This document shows positions 8,016-15,109 of a DNA stretch of 15,890 nt, one piece after another (the stretch's first letter is position 1; every line of letters begins with the position of its first letter). Below the pieces are notes generated by a model, which was not told where the DNA came from, did not search any database, and worked only from the letters and a program-made list of their open reading frames with translations. Position numbers and translations under genes: made by a program. The DNA is from JAVBMC01 sp031552845 (GTDB taxonomy: Bacteria; Verrucomicrobiota; Kiritimatiellia; RFP12; DVOR01). The stretch lies in contig JAVBMC010000029.1 in NCBI GenBank assembly GCA_031552845.1, positions 1 to 15,890 of the forward strand, given 5' to 3'.

Positions 8016-8226
8016 TCCCCCTGAGATTTGGCTTAAGATGACGCTTGAGAGGAGCCGTTTCCGAGTGAATCTGGGGCAGAAGTGGACGGAAACTGTTGGC
8101 TGAAGCCGAAATATGGCCTAAATGACAATTTTGGCGGAAGTGTCATTCTCGCGGGGGCTCGCATGAGGCGTAAAATGAAGTGGGCATCCGTTGTCGGCAA
8201 GCAAAAATGTCTGAAAAATGTAGTGC
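8016..8226. other. Intergenic spacer between repeat array and promoter
   Basis: No supported gene is seen. A 68-codon open frame (8082-8288) runs through the promoter below, lacks a good ribosome binding site and resembles no family I know. Confidence 0.4.
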
Positions 8227-8255
8227 TTGCTTTCCCCCGTCGCCTCTGGTATACT
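8227..8255 (+). promoter_or_regulatory. Extended -10 promoter of the accessory operon
   Basis: The -35-like TTGCTT (8227-8232), a 17-bp spacer and the -10 TATACT (8250-8255) preceded by TGG (extended -10) form a good vegetative promoter. A leader of about 70 nt would follow before the first gene. Confidence 0.72.
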
Positions 8256-8294
8256 GACTATAGTTGTTTTATGCAAGGCGTGAAATGAAAGAGA

Positions 8295-8314
8295 GTTCAC
8301 GTGGAGTCGCGAAG
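8295..8314. repeat. Degenerate G-rich direct repeat, left copy
   Basis: It matches 10954-10973 at 16 of 20 positions (shared pattern G-TCACG-GGAG-CGCG-AG; most differences are transitions). It lies in the leader just before the accessory operon, while the other copy lies just after it. Confidence 0.5.
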
Positions 8315-8322
8315 AGGTGAGC

Positions 8323-8330
8323 AGGAGGTG
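8323..8330 (+). promoter_or_regulatory. Strong Shine-Dalgarno site
   Basis: AGGAGGTG ends 2 nt before the ATG at 8333, an almost perfect anti-16S complement that fixes the start of the first accessory gene. Confidence 0.8.
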
Positions 8331-8332
8331 TC

Positions 8333-8836
8333 ATGAAGGCGTTTAAAGCATTTGTTATTTTGATGATGTTGGTTTATACGGGCTTGCTTTTCTATGTGGA
8401 GCGATTGGGGGCTTCGCGGAATGAATCACAGGTGTATGTGGATGATTTGGCGATTGTCAATCTAGGAGAGAAGGGCGCAAAGTTTGAAAGAGAGGTAAGT
8501 TTCCGTTATAGACTTCGGAATATGTACTTGGGGCTTGCTTTTAATGCGGATACCGTGATGCCGAAGGGGTTTGTGGGGCGGTTGACGATTAGCGAACAGG
8601 AGCCAAAGAAGGCTATTTATAATGAGTTGGTGGGATATGCGTCTGCTGCACAGGATATGGATGGTGCAGTAATTACAGAGTTTGCTCCGGGGTATCGCGT
8701 TGATAAGATGAATGCGGTGTGGATGCCGTTGCCGAAGCTGGAGCTTGGGAAGAGGTATGGTATTTTGTTCGAGGTGGTGACTCCGGCGGAGGGTGACTTT
8801 TGCGTGATGGCGGTCAAGGGATCGGAGGGGTGGTGA
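8333..8836 (+). CDS. Membrane-anchored protein of unknown function, paralogue A
   Basis: 167 residues. An N-terminal membrane anchor (about residues 4-22) lacks a lipobox Cys and is followed by a likely extracytoplasmic beta-rich domain. It aligns with the next gene's product: DLAIVNLGEKGAKFEREV against DLGIVNLSETDVTFEKTF, then a shared Y-G-F pattern, and LELGKRYGILFEVVTPAEG against the late part of the neighbour. The layout (short anchor, V-NL-E---FE start, late -L--G-RY-I-FEV strand) recalls DUF5625-like small immunity or lipoprotein-type proteins, but this is a tentative resemblance. It starts at an excellent ribosome binding site, and only 1 nt separates its stop from the next start. Function unknown. 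Confidence 0.8.
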   Translation: MKAFKAFVILMMLVYTGLLFYVERLGASRNESQVYVDDLAIVNLGEKGAKFEREVSFRYRLRNMYLGLAFNADTVMPKGFVGRLTISEQEPKKAIYNELVGYASAAQDMDGAVITEFAPGYRVDKMNAVWMPLPKLELGKRYGILFEVVTPAEGDFCVMAVKGSEGW

Positions 8837-8837
8837 T

Positions 8838-9410
8838 ATGAGCGCTTGGAGAAAAGGACTGTGCGTCCTTAAAAACATTTTGTTGTGTGTGTGGCTGGTT
8901 GCACTGTTGTTTTTTACGTATGCAATGTTGATAGGCCACCAGTTTGATGTGCCTGGGGATTATGATTTAGGAATTGTCAATTTGAGCGAGACAGATGTAA
9001 CTTTTGAGAAGACGTTTTGTGTGTGTCATCGACGCGTGAAGTATCCCGGCTTTGAGTTTTGGTATGATAAGCATGAATCCTGGCCGGATGGGCTTGTGTT
9101 TCAAATGATGGTGGTTCGGTGTTCGACAGGTGAGGAGGTTTTCAATCAACGCATTGATTGCGATGCCGCTAAGGAGAAGAAGCAGAATAGGGCGGGATTT
9201 GAGGTTAGCTTTGGCCCGATGTACGGGAGCGATGCTTTAAACGACTTAAGACTGTCCAATTTGAATATGCAGATTCAACCGCATGAGGAGTACAAGGTAT
9301 CGGTCAAGGTGTTAAATCCTGCGGGGAAACACATGTGTGCCAAGCTCACTTTGAGCTATATTTGTAAGGGGCCTCTTTACTGGAAGTGCGCCTGTTCAGA
9401 AAAGCAGTAA
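8838..9410 (+). CDS. Membrane-anchored protein of unknown function, paralogue B
   Basis: 190 residues. An N-terminal membrane segment lies at about residues 10-32, then a domain with seven cysteines in the region beyond it (including CVC, CKG and KCACSEKQ near the end), which is unusual and may mean disulfides in an oxidising compartment. It is a diverged tandem paralogue of the preceding product, with the best match across DLGIVNLSETDVTFEK. Start ATG at 8838 follows GGAGGGG (8824-8830) and lies 1 nt after the upstream stop, so the pair is co-translated. The role is unknown. Tandem diverged copies in an accessory block would fit immunity- or effector-type proteins, but no toxin is visible. 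Confidence 0.78.
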   Translation: MSAWRKGLCVLKNILLCVWLVALLFFTYAMLIGHQFDVPGDYDLGIVNLSETDVTFEKTFCVCHRRVKYPGFEFWYDKHESWPDGLVFQMMVVRCSTGEEVFNQRIDCDAAKEKKQNRAGFEVSFGPMYGSDALNDLRLSNLNMQIQPHEEYKVSVKVLNPAGKHMCAKLTLSYICKGPLYWKCACSEKQ

Positions 9411-9423
9411 ACGAATTTGGTTG

Positions 9424-9429
9424 AGGAGG
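9424..9429 (+). promoter_or_regulatory. Shine-Dalgarno site for the small membrane protein
   Basis: AGGAGG lies 5 nt before the ATG at 9435. It supports that start over the in-frame TTG at 9417, which lies upstream of the site. Confidence 0.7.
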
Positions 9430-9434
9430 CCAAT

Positions 9435-9791
9435 ATGGAGGTAGTCGTTTCGATCTTGTGGTTGGGAGGGATAATCCTTGTGCCGAGTCTGCTTTTGGCG
9501 GGAGCCTCGCGGTGGGCATGCGGAAAAGAGTCTGCACCTTGGGTTGTGCTGGGGTGTTGGGTGTTGATGGGTGTTTTGATTTATAGTCTGCCGGTTTGGA
9601 TGGGTGGATCGCTAGATGTTGGCTATTGGCTGCTATTGCTGTCATCGACCTTTGTGACGGGGCCGTTGGCGGTTGTGACGGCGCGTCGGGCGGATGGGTG
9701 GAAAATGTCGTTGTATGCGTGTTGGTCGCTGCCGTTGTTTTCGTTTGGGGTGACAGCGGCGGTGTTGTATTATTTTGATTTGATTCTGTGA
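9435..9791 (+). CDS. Small integral membrane protein, unknown function
   Basis: 118 residues, almost entirely hydrophobic with about four membrane segments: residues about 3-22, 36-56, 61-80 and 90-114. A short basic loop (ARRADGWK) lies before the last helix. No family motif was recognised. It sits 24 nt after paralogue B and 13 nt before the WG-repeat gene, so it is probably in the same transcript. Possible roles are a membrane partner for the anchored paralogues or an unrelated small membrane protein. Confidence 0.72.
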   Translation: MEVVVSILWLGGIILVPSLLLAGASRWACGKESAPWVVLGCWVLMGVLIYSLPVWMGGSLDVGYWLLLLSSTFVTGPLAVVTARRADGWKMSLYACWSLPLFSFGVTAAVLYYFDLIL

Positions 9792-9804
9792 GGGGAGGGT
9801 GTGT

Positions 9805-10935
9805 ATGGATGAGGATGTGTTGGTGCCGGTGCGGGTGGATGGGGTGTATGGGTTTGCGGATTTGGAGGGGCGGTTGAGGATTGCGCCGCAGTTTGAGGAG
9901 GCGCTGCCGTTTGTGGGTGGGGCGGCGTGTGTGTATAGGAATGGTTTGGCGGGGGCGGTGCGGCCGGATGGGTCGTGGGCTTTGCCGTGTCGGTTTGATC
10001 TGTTGGAGCCGGATGTGGATGATGTGAGCGGGGAGTTGTGGTCGGCGTGTGTGGAGGAGGGGTATGGGGTGATTTCGGCGCGTACGGGGGAGTGGGTGGT
10101 GCCGGCGGTGTATGAGGAGCCGGTGGAGTTTGCGTGCGGGTTGGCGGGGGTGATGCGCGATGGGGCGTATGGGTTTATTGACCGGCGCAATGGGGTGGCG
10201 GTTGATTTTAGGTATGCGCAGGTGGGGGAGTTTGATGCGTGCGGATTGGTGGATGTGGAGGATGAGCGGGGGGTGGCGTCGTTTATTGATTGTGCGGGGC
10301 GGTGTGTGTTGAGGCCGGAGTTTGAGGAGGTGGAGGGGTTTCGCGAGGGGTGGTGTGTTGTGGGGCAGGGGGAGAAGTATGGGTTTATGGATCCGCAGGG
10401 AAGATTGATTGGCGGGTTGGCGTATGATTCGGTGGAGCCGGTGTCGGACTCGGTCTTTGCGGTGTGGTCGCGTACGCCGAAGGAGGGGATTCATGAACTG
10501 GCGGAGTTTCTTTCGAATAGGTTCTTTCGACAGCATGGGGATGTGTTGCCGGAGGAGGATGGAACATGGCGGTATGTGAATCGGTTTACGGGGCGGGTGA
10601 TTGCGGATGGGTTTCGGTTTGTGTCGGGGTTTGAGGGAGGGTTGGCGTCTGCGAGCCGTGAGTATATTGGAGGGTGGGAGGTGATTGACCGGCGTGGGGT
10701 GTCGGTGGTGCCGTGTCAGTTTGACGAGGGGCCGGAGTTCTTGAGGTTTCGGGATGGAGTGATTGTTTGCGGAGACCGGGAGGGGAAGCGTGAGTGGTAT
10801 CGCTCGGTACGGGGGCGTGGCGGTGAGGTTGTGTTTGAGCAGGTTAAAGCGTTGGCGCCGTTTGCGAATGGATGGTCGGACATTTCTTCCGCGAGACCGG
10901 ATAGCGTGAGTGCCGGATGGAAGTCGGGGTATTAG
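9805..10935 (+). CDS. WG-repeat (KWG-type) protein
   Basis: 376 residues made of repeated beta-rich units of the WG/KWG type, whose hallmark is (Y/W)GF-D--G---I-P-F. Copies begin near residues 15 (YGFADLEGRLRIAPQF), 87 (YGVISARTGEWVVP), 122 (YGFIDRRNG), 158 (ASFIDCAGRCVLRPEF) and 192 (YGFMDPQGRLIGG), with weaker ones near 255 and 291. No signal peptide is visible, so it may be cytoplasmic. WG proteins are thought to be binding scaffolds, and several occur beside effector or immunity genes; no specific function can be given. ATG at 9805 was chosen because AGGGGAGGG (9791-9799) is well spaced; the in-frame GTG at 9799 overlaps that site. Codon third positions are extremely G-rich, as in the downstream rib genes. 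Confidence 0.85.
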   Translation: MDEDVLVPVRVDGVYGFADLEGRLRIAPQFEEALPFVGGAACVYRNGLAGAVRPDGSWALPCRFDLLEPDVDDVSGELWSACVEEGYGVISARTGEWVVPAVYEEPVEFACGLAGVMRDGAYGFIDRRNGVAVDFRYAQVGEFDACGLVDVEDERGVASFIDCAGRCVLRPEFEEVEGFREGWCVVGQGEKYGFMDPQGRLIGGLAYDSVEPVSDSVFAVWSRTPKEGIHELAEFLSNRFFRQHGDVLPEEDGTWRYVNRFTGRVIADGFRFVSGFEGGLASASREYIGGWEVIDRRGVSVVPCQFDEGPEFLRFRDGVIVCGDREGKREWYRSVRGRGGEVVFEQVKALAPFANGWSDISSARPDSVSAGWKSGY

Positions 10936-11056
10936 GAGTGAGGTGCGGAGAAAGCTCACGCGGAGACGCGGAGGCGCGGAGAGAGGAAGAGAGGGGCTGG
11001 CGCACACAGGGGTGACTAATATACACAGGGGCGGGGTGGAATGGGGGTGTTTTGGC
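10936..11056. other. Short intergenic spacer between WG gene and rib promoter
   Basis: It holds the right copy of the G-rich repeat and a 9-bp direct repeat ACACAGGGG (11004-11012 and 11023-11031, 19 bp apart). No FMN riboswitch pattern and no terminator are seen. Confidence 0.5.
10954..10985. repeat. G-rich repeat of 8-bp subunits, right copy
   Basis: It contains near-identical 8-bp words in tandem (ACGCGGAG twice, then GCGCGGAG) after GCTC. Its first 20 bases match 8295-8314 at 16 positions. It lies just after the last accessory gene. Confidence 0.7.
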
Positions 11057-11085
11057 TTGTTTTGGGGTGGTTTTTGTAGTATACT
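11057..11085 (+). promoter_or_regulatory. Promoter of the riboflavin operon
   Basis: The -35-like TTGTTT (11057-11062), a 17-bp spacer and the -10 TATACT (11080-11085) are present. The same -10 occurs in the promoter at 8227-8255. The leader to the ATG would be only about 25 nt, too short for an FMN riboswitch. Confidence 0.7.
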
Positions 11086-11116
11086 GGCGATTACGTAATG
11101 TCGGGATTTGCGTGTT

Positions 11117-12319
11117 ATGGACAAGCTGTTTGATTCGATTGAGAGTTGTATTGTGGCGATCCGCGCCGGGGAGATGGTGGTGGTGGCGGATGATGAGGAT
11201 CGCGAGAATGAGGGCGATTTGGTGATGGCGGCCGAGAAGGTGACGCCTGAGGCTATCAATTTTATGGCGCGGTTTGCGCGCGGGTTGATTTGCGTGCCGA
11301 TGTCGCGTGAGCAGTTGGAGCGGGTGGGTATTGAGAAGGCTCCGGTGCGGAATCATGGGGGGAAGTTCGGCTGCGCGTTTACGTTGTCGGTGGATGCGGC
11401 GGATAGGGTTTCGACAGGCATCAGCGCGGCGGACCGGGCGCAGACGGTGAAGGCGTTGATTGACCCGAAGTCGTCAGCGGAGTCGTTGGTGAGTCCGGGG
11501 CATGTGTTTCCGATTGAGGCGCGTGAGGGTGGCGTGTTGACGCGTACGGGGCATACGGAGACGGCGGTGGATTTGGCGCATCTGGCGGGGTTGTCGCCGG
11601 CCGGGGTGATTTGCGAGATCATGCAGGATGATGGGACGATGGCGCGGCTGCCGCAGCTGCGGGAGTTTGCGACGAAGCATGGGCTGAAGATGTGTTCGGT
11701 GGCGGGGCTGGTGGCGTGGCGGCGGCAGAATGAGAAGCTGGTGTCGTTTGAGGAGGATGTGGATATGCCGACGGCGTTCGGGCATTTCCGCCTGCGGCTG
11801 TATACGTCGAAGTCGGACGGGCTGGAGCATCTGGCGTTGTATATGGGTGATTTGCGCGGGGGCGAGCCGCCGTTGGTGCGGGTGCATAGTGAGTGTTTGA
11901 CGGGCGATGTGTTTGGCTCGGCGCGTTGTGATTGCGGCGCGCAGCTGCATCATGCGATGGCGCAGGTGGCGGATGAGGGGCGCGGCGCGGTGTTGTATAT
12001 GCGGCAGGAGGGACGCGGGATTGGCCTGACGGCGAAGCTGCGGGCGTATCGGCTGCAGGAGCAGGGGTTGGATACGGTGGAGGCGAATGTGCAGCTGGGC
12101 TTCCCGCCGGATATGCGCGACTATGGCGTGGGCGCGCAGATTTTGAGCGACTTGGGGATTTCACGCCTGCGGCTGTTGACGAATAATCCGAAGAAGCTGG
12201 TAGGGCTACAGGGGTATGGTTTGGAGATTGTGGAGCGTGTGCCGATCCGTGTGGAGCCGGGTGCGTTTAATGAGCGGTATCTGTCGACGAAGAAGGAGCG
12301 GATGGGGCACTTTCTGTAG
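11117..12319 (+). CDS. ribBA: Bifunctional DHBP synthase / GTP cyclohydrolase II
   Basis: It carries both entry reactions of riboflavin synthesis: ribulose 5-phosphate to 3,4-dihydroxy-2-butanone 4-phosphate (RibB half, residues about 1-200) and GTP to the diaminopyrimidine (RibA half, about 205-400). RibB motifs are intact: DDEDRENEGDLV, STGISAADRAQT and RTGHTETAVDL. RibA shows the zinc site HSECLTGDVFGSARCDC (three Cys), RQEGRGIGL, DYGVGAQIL and LTNNPKK, all as expected for an active enzyme. The 400-residue length is normal. ATG at 11117 was chosen; the in-frame TTG at 11108 lacks a ribosome site, whereas CGGGA lies about 10 nt before the ATG. It is the first gene of the operon, 55 nt before ribH. 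Confidence 0.97.
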   Translation: MDKLFDSIESCIVAIRAGEMVVVADDEDRENEGDLVMAAEKVTPEAINFMARFARGLICVPMSREQLERVGIEKAPVRNHGGKFGCAFTLSVDAADRVSTGISAADRAQTVKALIDPKSSAESLVSPGHVFPIEAREGGVLTRTGHTETAVDLAHLAGLSPAGVICEIMQDDGTMARLPQLREFATKHGLKMCSVAGLVAWRRQNEKLVSFEEDVDMPTAFGHFRLRLYTSKSDGLEHLALYMGDLRGGEPPLVRVHSECLTGDVFGSARCDCGAQLHHAMAQVADEGRGAVLYMRQEGRGIGLTAKLRAYRLQEQGLDTVEANVQLGFPPDMRDYGVGAQILSDLGISRLRLLTNNPKKLVGLQGYGLEIVERVPIRVEPGAFNERYLSTKKERMGHFL

Positions 12320-12374
12320 GAGTGCGCATCGGGCGCGTGGATGATTTGATTTAGTTTGTTGAAAGGAGCTAGTT

Positions 12375-12839
12375 ATGAGAGAAATAGCAGGTCAGTTGAG
12401 CGCGTCGAAGATGAACGCGGTGTTTGTGGTGAGCCGGTTTAACAGCTTTTTTACAGAGCAGCTGTTGAAGGGTGCGGTGGATTGTTTCGTGCGTCACGGC
12501 GGGCGTGATGAGGATGTGACCGTAATCCGAGTGCCGGGTGCGAATGAGCTGCCGCTGATTGCGCAGCAGGTTGCCGTGAGCAAGAAGTATGATATGGTGG
12601 TGGTGTTGGGCGCGGTGATTCAGGGCGCGACGCCGCATGCGGATTTGATCAACGGAACGGTGGCACGGGCGTTGGCGAAGATTTCGCTGAAGACGGGCGT
12701 GCCGGTGTTGAATGGCGTGGTGTGCGCGGATAATCTGGAGCAGGCGATTGAACGCTCGGGCACGAAGGCGGGCAACAAGGGCTGGGATGTGACGCAGTCC
12801 GCGATTGAAATGGTTTCGCTTTGCAAGCAGGTTAAATAA
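12375..12839 (+). CDS. ribH: 6,7-dimethyl-8-ribityllumazine synthase
   Basis: This enzyme condenses the RibA/RibD-derived ribitylaminouracil with the RibB product to give lumazine, the penultimate step of riboflavin synthesis; the family assembles as pentamers or 60-mer shells. 154 residues is the family norm. Motifs are SRFN near the start, VPGANELP (usually VPGAFEIP), VLGAVIQGATPHADLI containing the catalytic His, and GVPVLNGVVCADNLEQAIERSGTKAGNKG cut here to its parts GVPVLNGV and GTKAGNKG. The usual TPHFDYV is TPHADLI here, a mild change next to the active-site His. AAGGAG at 12363-12368 gives a good start. Its stop abuts the nusB ATG exactly (TAAATG). Confidence 0.95.
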   Translation: MREIAGQLSASKMNAVFVVSRFNSFFTEQLLKGAVDCFVRHGGRDEDVTVIRVPGANELPLIAQQVAVSKKYDMVVVLGAVIQGATPHADLINGTVARALAKISLKTGVPVLNGVVCADNLEQAIERSGTKAGNKGWDVTQSAIEMVSLCKQVK

Positions 12840-13340
12840 ATGGGCGATGGTAACTTGACGCGGCGCAATGGCCGCGAGTGGGCGTTGCAGCTGCTGTTCC
12901 AGCTGGAGGCGAATCCGGGCGCGCGCTTGGGCGATGTGTTCGTTACGTTTTGGGAGCAGCAGTGGAGCGTGAAGTTCGACGAGCTGGATGAGAAGCGCAA
13001 GGTGATCCGCCAGAAGGTATGGGATCGGAAGACGCCGGACCGCGTGGCGCCGAAGGCTTTGCGGGATTTCTCGGAGGAGCTGGTGCGGGGGGTGATGGCA
13101 CACGCGAACGAGCTGGATAAGAAGATCGAGGGGTATCTGCAGAATTGGGCGATGTATCGGGTGGCGCCGGTGGAGCGTAATGTGCTGCGCTTGGCGTTTT
13201 ATGAGCTGTTGTTTACGGATACGCCGGCTCCGGTGGTGATCAACGAGGCGATTGACTTGACGAAGTTTTTCAGCACGACGGAGGCGGGACGCTTTGTGAA
13301 TGGGATTTTGGATAAGGCGCGTAAAGATATGGGACGGTAG
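12840..13340 (+). CDS. nusB: Transcription antitermination factor NusB
   Basis: NusB pairs with NusE (S10) on boxA RNA for rRNA antitermination. The N-terminus shows TRRNGREWALQLLFQLE, matching the family's R-x-x-R-x-x-ALQ-LF-E helix, and the C-terminus shows APVERNVLRLAFYELLF, VVINEAIDLTKFF and FVNGILDKA. At 166 residues it is slightly longer than usual; the extra part is a charged insert at about residues 45-75. No Shine-Dalgarno of note precedes it; its ATG directly follows the ribH TAA, so translation is probably coupled. ribH-nusB adjacency is widespread in bacteria. Confidence 0.95.
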   Translation: MGDGNLTRRNGREWALQLLFQLEANPGARLGDVFVTFWEQQWSVKFDELDEKRKVIRQKVWDRKTPDRVAPKALRDFSEELVRGVMAHANELDKKIEGYLQNWAMYRVAPVERNVLRLAFYELLFTDTPAPVVINEAIDLTKFFSTTEAGRFVNGILDKARKDMGR

Positions 13341-13346
13341 AGGGCC

Positions 13347-14372
13347 GTGAATGTAGATCGTCGATACATGGCGCGCGCTTTGCGTCTGGCGGAGTTGAGT
13401 TTGGGAGCTACGGCGCCGAACCCTCCGGTGGGGGCTGTGATTGTGAAGGGCGGGCGGGTGATTGGCGAGGGTCGGCATTTGCGGGCGGGATTTGCGCATG
13501 CCGAGGTTGAGGCGATTGACGCGTGCCGGGTGAGTCCGCGGGGCGCAACTTTATATGTAACTTTGGAGCCGTGTTCGTCGCATGGGCGTACGCCGCCTTG
13601 CACGGACTTGATTATCCGCACGGGTATCAAGCGGGTAGTAGTGGGGTGTGCCGACCCGAACCCGAAGCATGCGGCACGGGGCTTTGCTATTCTGCAAGAG
13701 GCGGGCATTGAGGTGACGCATTTGGACTGTGCGGAGTGCCGGATGCTGATCATGCCGTTCATCAAGCATGTGACGACGGGGATGCCGTTTGTGACGTTGA
13801 AGCTGGGGCTGACGTTGGATGGGCGGATTGCCGACCGTAAGGGGACGTCGCAGTGGATTACGGGCGCGGAGTCGCGGGCGGAGGTGCAGCGGTTGCGGGC
13901 GATGTGCGATGCGGTGATGGTGGGGGCGGAGACGGTGCGGATGGATGATCCGTCGTTGCAGCCGCGCTGGCCGGGGGCGGGAGTGAAGTGGCGCGTGGTG
14001 CTGGGGAAGATTCCGGCGAAATCGAAGGTGCTGACGGATGCGGCCGCGGGGCGGACGTTGGTGGTGGAGGCGCGGCAGCCGTTGCGCAAGACATTGAAGG
14101 CGCTGGCCAAAGAAGGTATCGTCCATGTGTTCTGCGAGGGGGGCGGTAAGATGGCGGGGAGTTTGATTGACGCGGGGTTGGTGGATGAGTATCTGCTGTT
14201 CTATGCGCCGGCGCTGTTGAATGATGCACGGGCACGCAGCGGGATGAATGGGCGGGGCTTTTTGATGAAGGATTTGAAACGCCTGCGGGTGCAGGAGGTG
14301 AAACGTCTGGGCGAGGATATTTTGGTGCGGGCGTTTGCGGATGACGTGACGAAGCAAAGGAGGCCGAAGTGA
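13347..14372 (+). CDS. ribD: Bifunctional riboflavin deaminase/reductase RibD
   Basis: It catalyses the second and third steps on the GTP branch: deamination of the diaminopyrimidine, then reduction of its ribosyl side chain. The deaminase domain (residues about 1-145) has the zinc motif HAEVEA and PCSSHGRTPPC. The reductase domain (about 146-341) starts with LKLGLTLDGRIAD and SQWITGAESRAEVQRLRA, has VGAETVRMDDPSL, and ends with CEGGGKMAGSLIDAGLVDEY. 341 residues is slightly short for RibD, but no key block is missing. GTG at 13347 was chosen because DRRYMARALRLAE aligns with the E. coli N-terminus around its YYMARALKLAQ; ATG at 13368 would lose those residues. The stop overlaps the next start (GTGA). 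ribE is not adjacent. Confidence 0.94.
   Translation: MNVDRRYMARALRLAELSLGATAPNPPVGAVIVKGGRVIGEGRHLRAGFAHAEVEAIDACRVSPRGATLYVTLEPCSSHGRTPPCTDLIIRTGIKRVVVGCADPNPKHAARGFAILQEAGIEVTHLDCAECRMLIMPFIKHVTTGMPFVTLKLGLTLDGRIADRKGTSQWITGAESRAEVQRLRAMCDAVMVGAETVRMDDPSLQPRWPGAGVKWRVVLGKIPAKSKVLTDAAAGRTLVVEARQPLRKTLKALAKEGIVHVFCEGGGKMAGSLIDAGLVDEYLLFYAPALLNDARARSGMNGRGFLMKDLKRLRVQEVKRLGEDILVRAFADDVTKQRRPK
14356..14363 (+). promoter_or_regulatory. Shine-Dalgarno site inside ribD for the next gene
   Basis: AAAGGAGG lies 5 nt before the GTG at 14369. It supports this GTG start, which overlaps the ribD stop. Confidence 0.75.
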
Positions 14373-15109
14373 ATAATCGGTGGGTATTGGCGGCATTGGT
14401 GGTGTTGATGTTTGTATTCTCCGGCATGGCGTTGTGGCGCGAGCGGCGGGAGACTGTGAGGGCGAAGGAAGAGGTGACGCGTCTGAAGGATGAGTTGGAG
14501 GCGCGCCCGTCGCAGCGTGAGCGGCGGGGGGTTGATCCGATTGCGTCGATTCTGCCGATCGCACCGCCGGTTGCTGCGGAGCCTGTGGTGGAGGAGAAGC
14601 AGGATGAGGATGAGAGGCCAGCACCGCGCGCACGGCGGATGGGGCATCGGCGCGTGCCGGCGGATGAGATGTCGGACGAGGCGAAGGGCGAGGAGACGTT
14701 TGCAAAGCAGTTCGAGCTGGCGGCGGATGCATGGAGAACTCGTTCGGATTTGGCAAAGCGGCAGTGGGTGGATAAGTTGGCGCTGACGGCGGAGCAGCAG
14801 GAGGGGTTTAATGAGGCGCTGGCGGGGATGAATGAGGCGATGGGGGATATCTGCAAGGAATTCGCGGACATCATTGAGGAGTCGGGGGAGCTGGAGGCGG
14901 CCGCGCGTACGGAGACGTTGTGGCGGGTGCTGCAGGCGACAAGCGATACGGTGGTGGGGGCGTATGATTCGTTGGGGGCGGTATTAACGCCGGAGCAGAA
15001 TGATCAGTCGCGGAATCTGAATTTGATGGAGTTTATCGATCCGAATGTGGCGAAGCCGTTGATGCGCTTTGAGGGGCAGTTCCGTAAAGCAAGGAGTGGC
15101 GGGCGATGA
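14369..15109 (+). CDS. Membrane-anchored helical protein with LTxEQ motifs, unknown function
   Basis: 246 residues. A single N-terminal membrane helix (about 5-23) is followed by a charged coiled-coil-like stretch (24-46), a Pro/Glu/Arg-rich linker (about 48-108) and a helical C-terminal domain (110-246). The domain carries LTAEQ at 139-143 and LTPEQ at 206-210, resembling the LTxxQ motif of Spy/CpxP-type periplasmic chaperones; the similarity is short and unproven. Topology suggests the C-terminal domain is outside the inner membrane. The GTG start overlaps the ribD stop and its own stop overlaps the next ATG, so it is tied to a downstream ABC-2-type permease in expression, which may be its functional partner. 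Confidence 0.82.
   Translation: MNNRWVLAALVVLMFVFSGMALWRERRETVRAKEEVTRLKDELEARPSQRERRGVDPIASILPIAPPVAAEPVVEEKQDEDERPAPRARRMGHRRVPADEMSDEAKGEETFAKQFELAADAWRTRSDLAKRQWVDKLALTAEQQEGFNEALAGMNEAMGDICKEFADIIEESGELEAAARTETLWRVLQATSDTVVGAYDSLGAVLTPEQNDQSRNLNLMEFIDPNVAKPLMRFEGQFRKARSGGR

Noticed and set aside
8082..8288. 68-codon frame upstream of the accessory operon
   Set aside because: It crosses a good extended -10 promoter, has no ribosome site and resembles nothing known.
10936..11116. FMN (RFN) riboswitch before ribBA
   Set aside because: No RFN conserved blocks are seen, and the promoter leaves too short a leader.
9346..11259. 637-codon open frame on the minus strand
   Set aside because: It is antisense to four genes with good ribosome sites, and its product is low-complexity (Pro, Arg, His, Ser, Thr-rich), as expected opposite G-rich codons, where stops are rare.
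12322..12338. Stem GCGC-ATCGG-GCGC between ribBA and ribH as an intrinsic terminator
   Set aside because: There are only four Watson-Crick pairs plus wobbles, and no immediate T tract; the gap looks like an ordinary intra-operon spacer.
13551..14756. 401-codon and other long minus-strand frames opposite ribD and the LTxEQ gene
   Set aside because: They are shadows of G-rich + strand genes, with Pro/Ala/Arg/His-rich products and no motifs.
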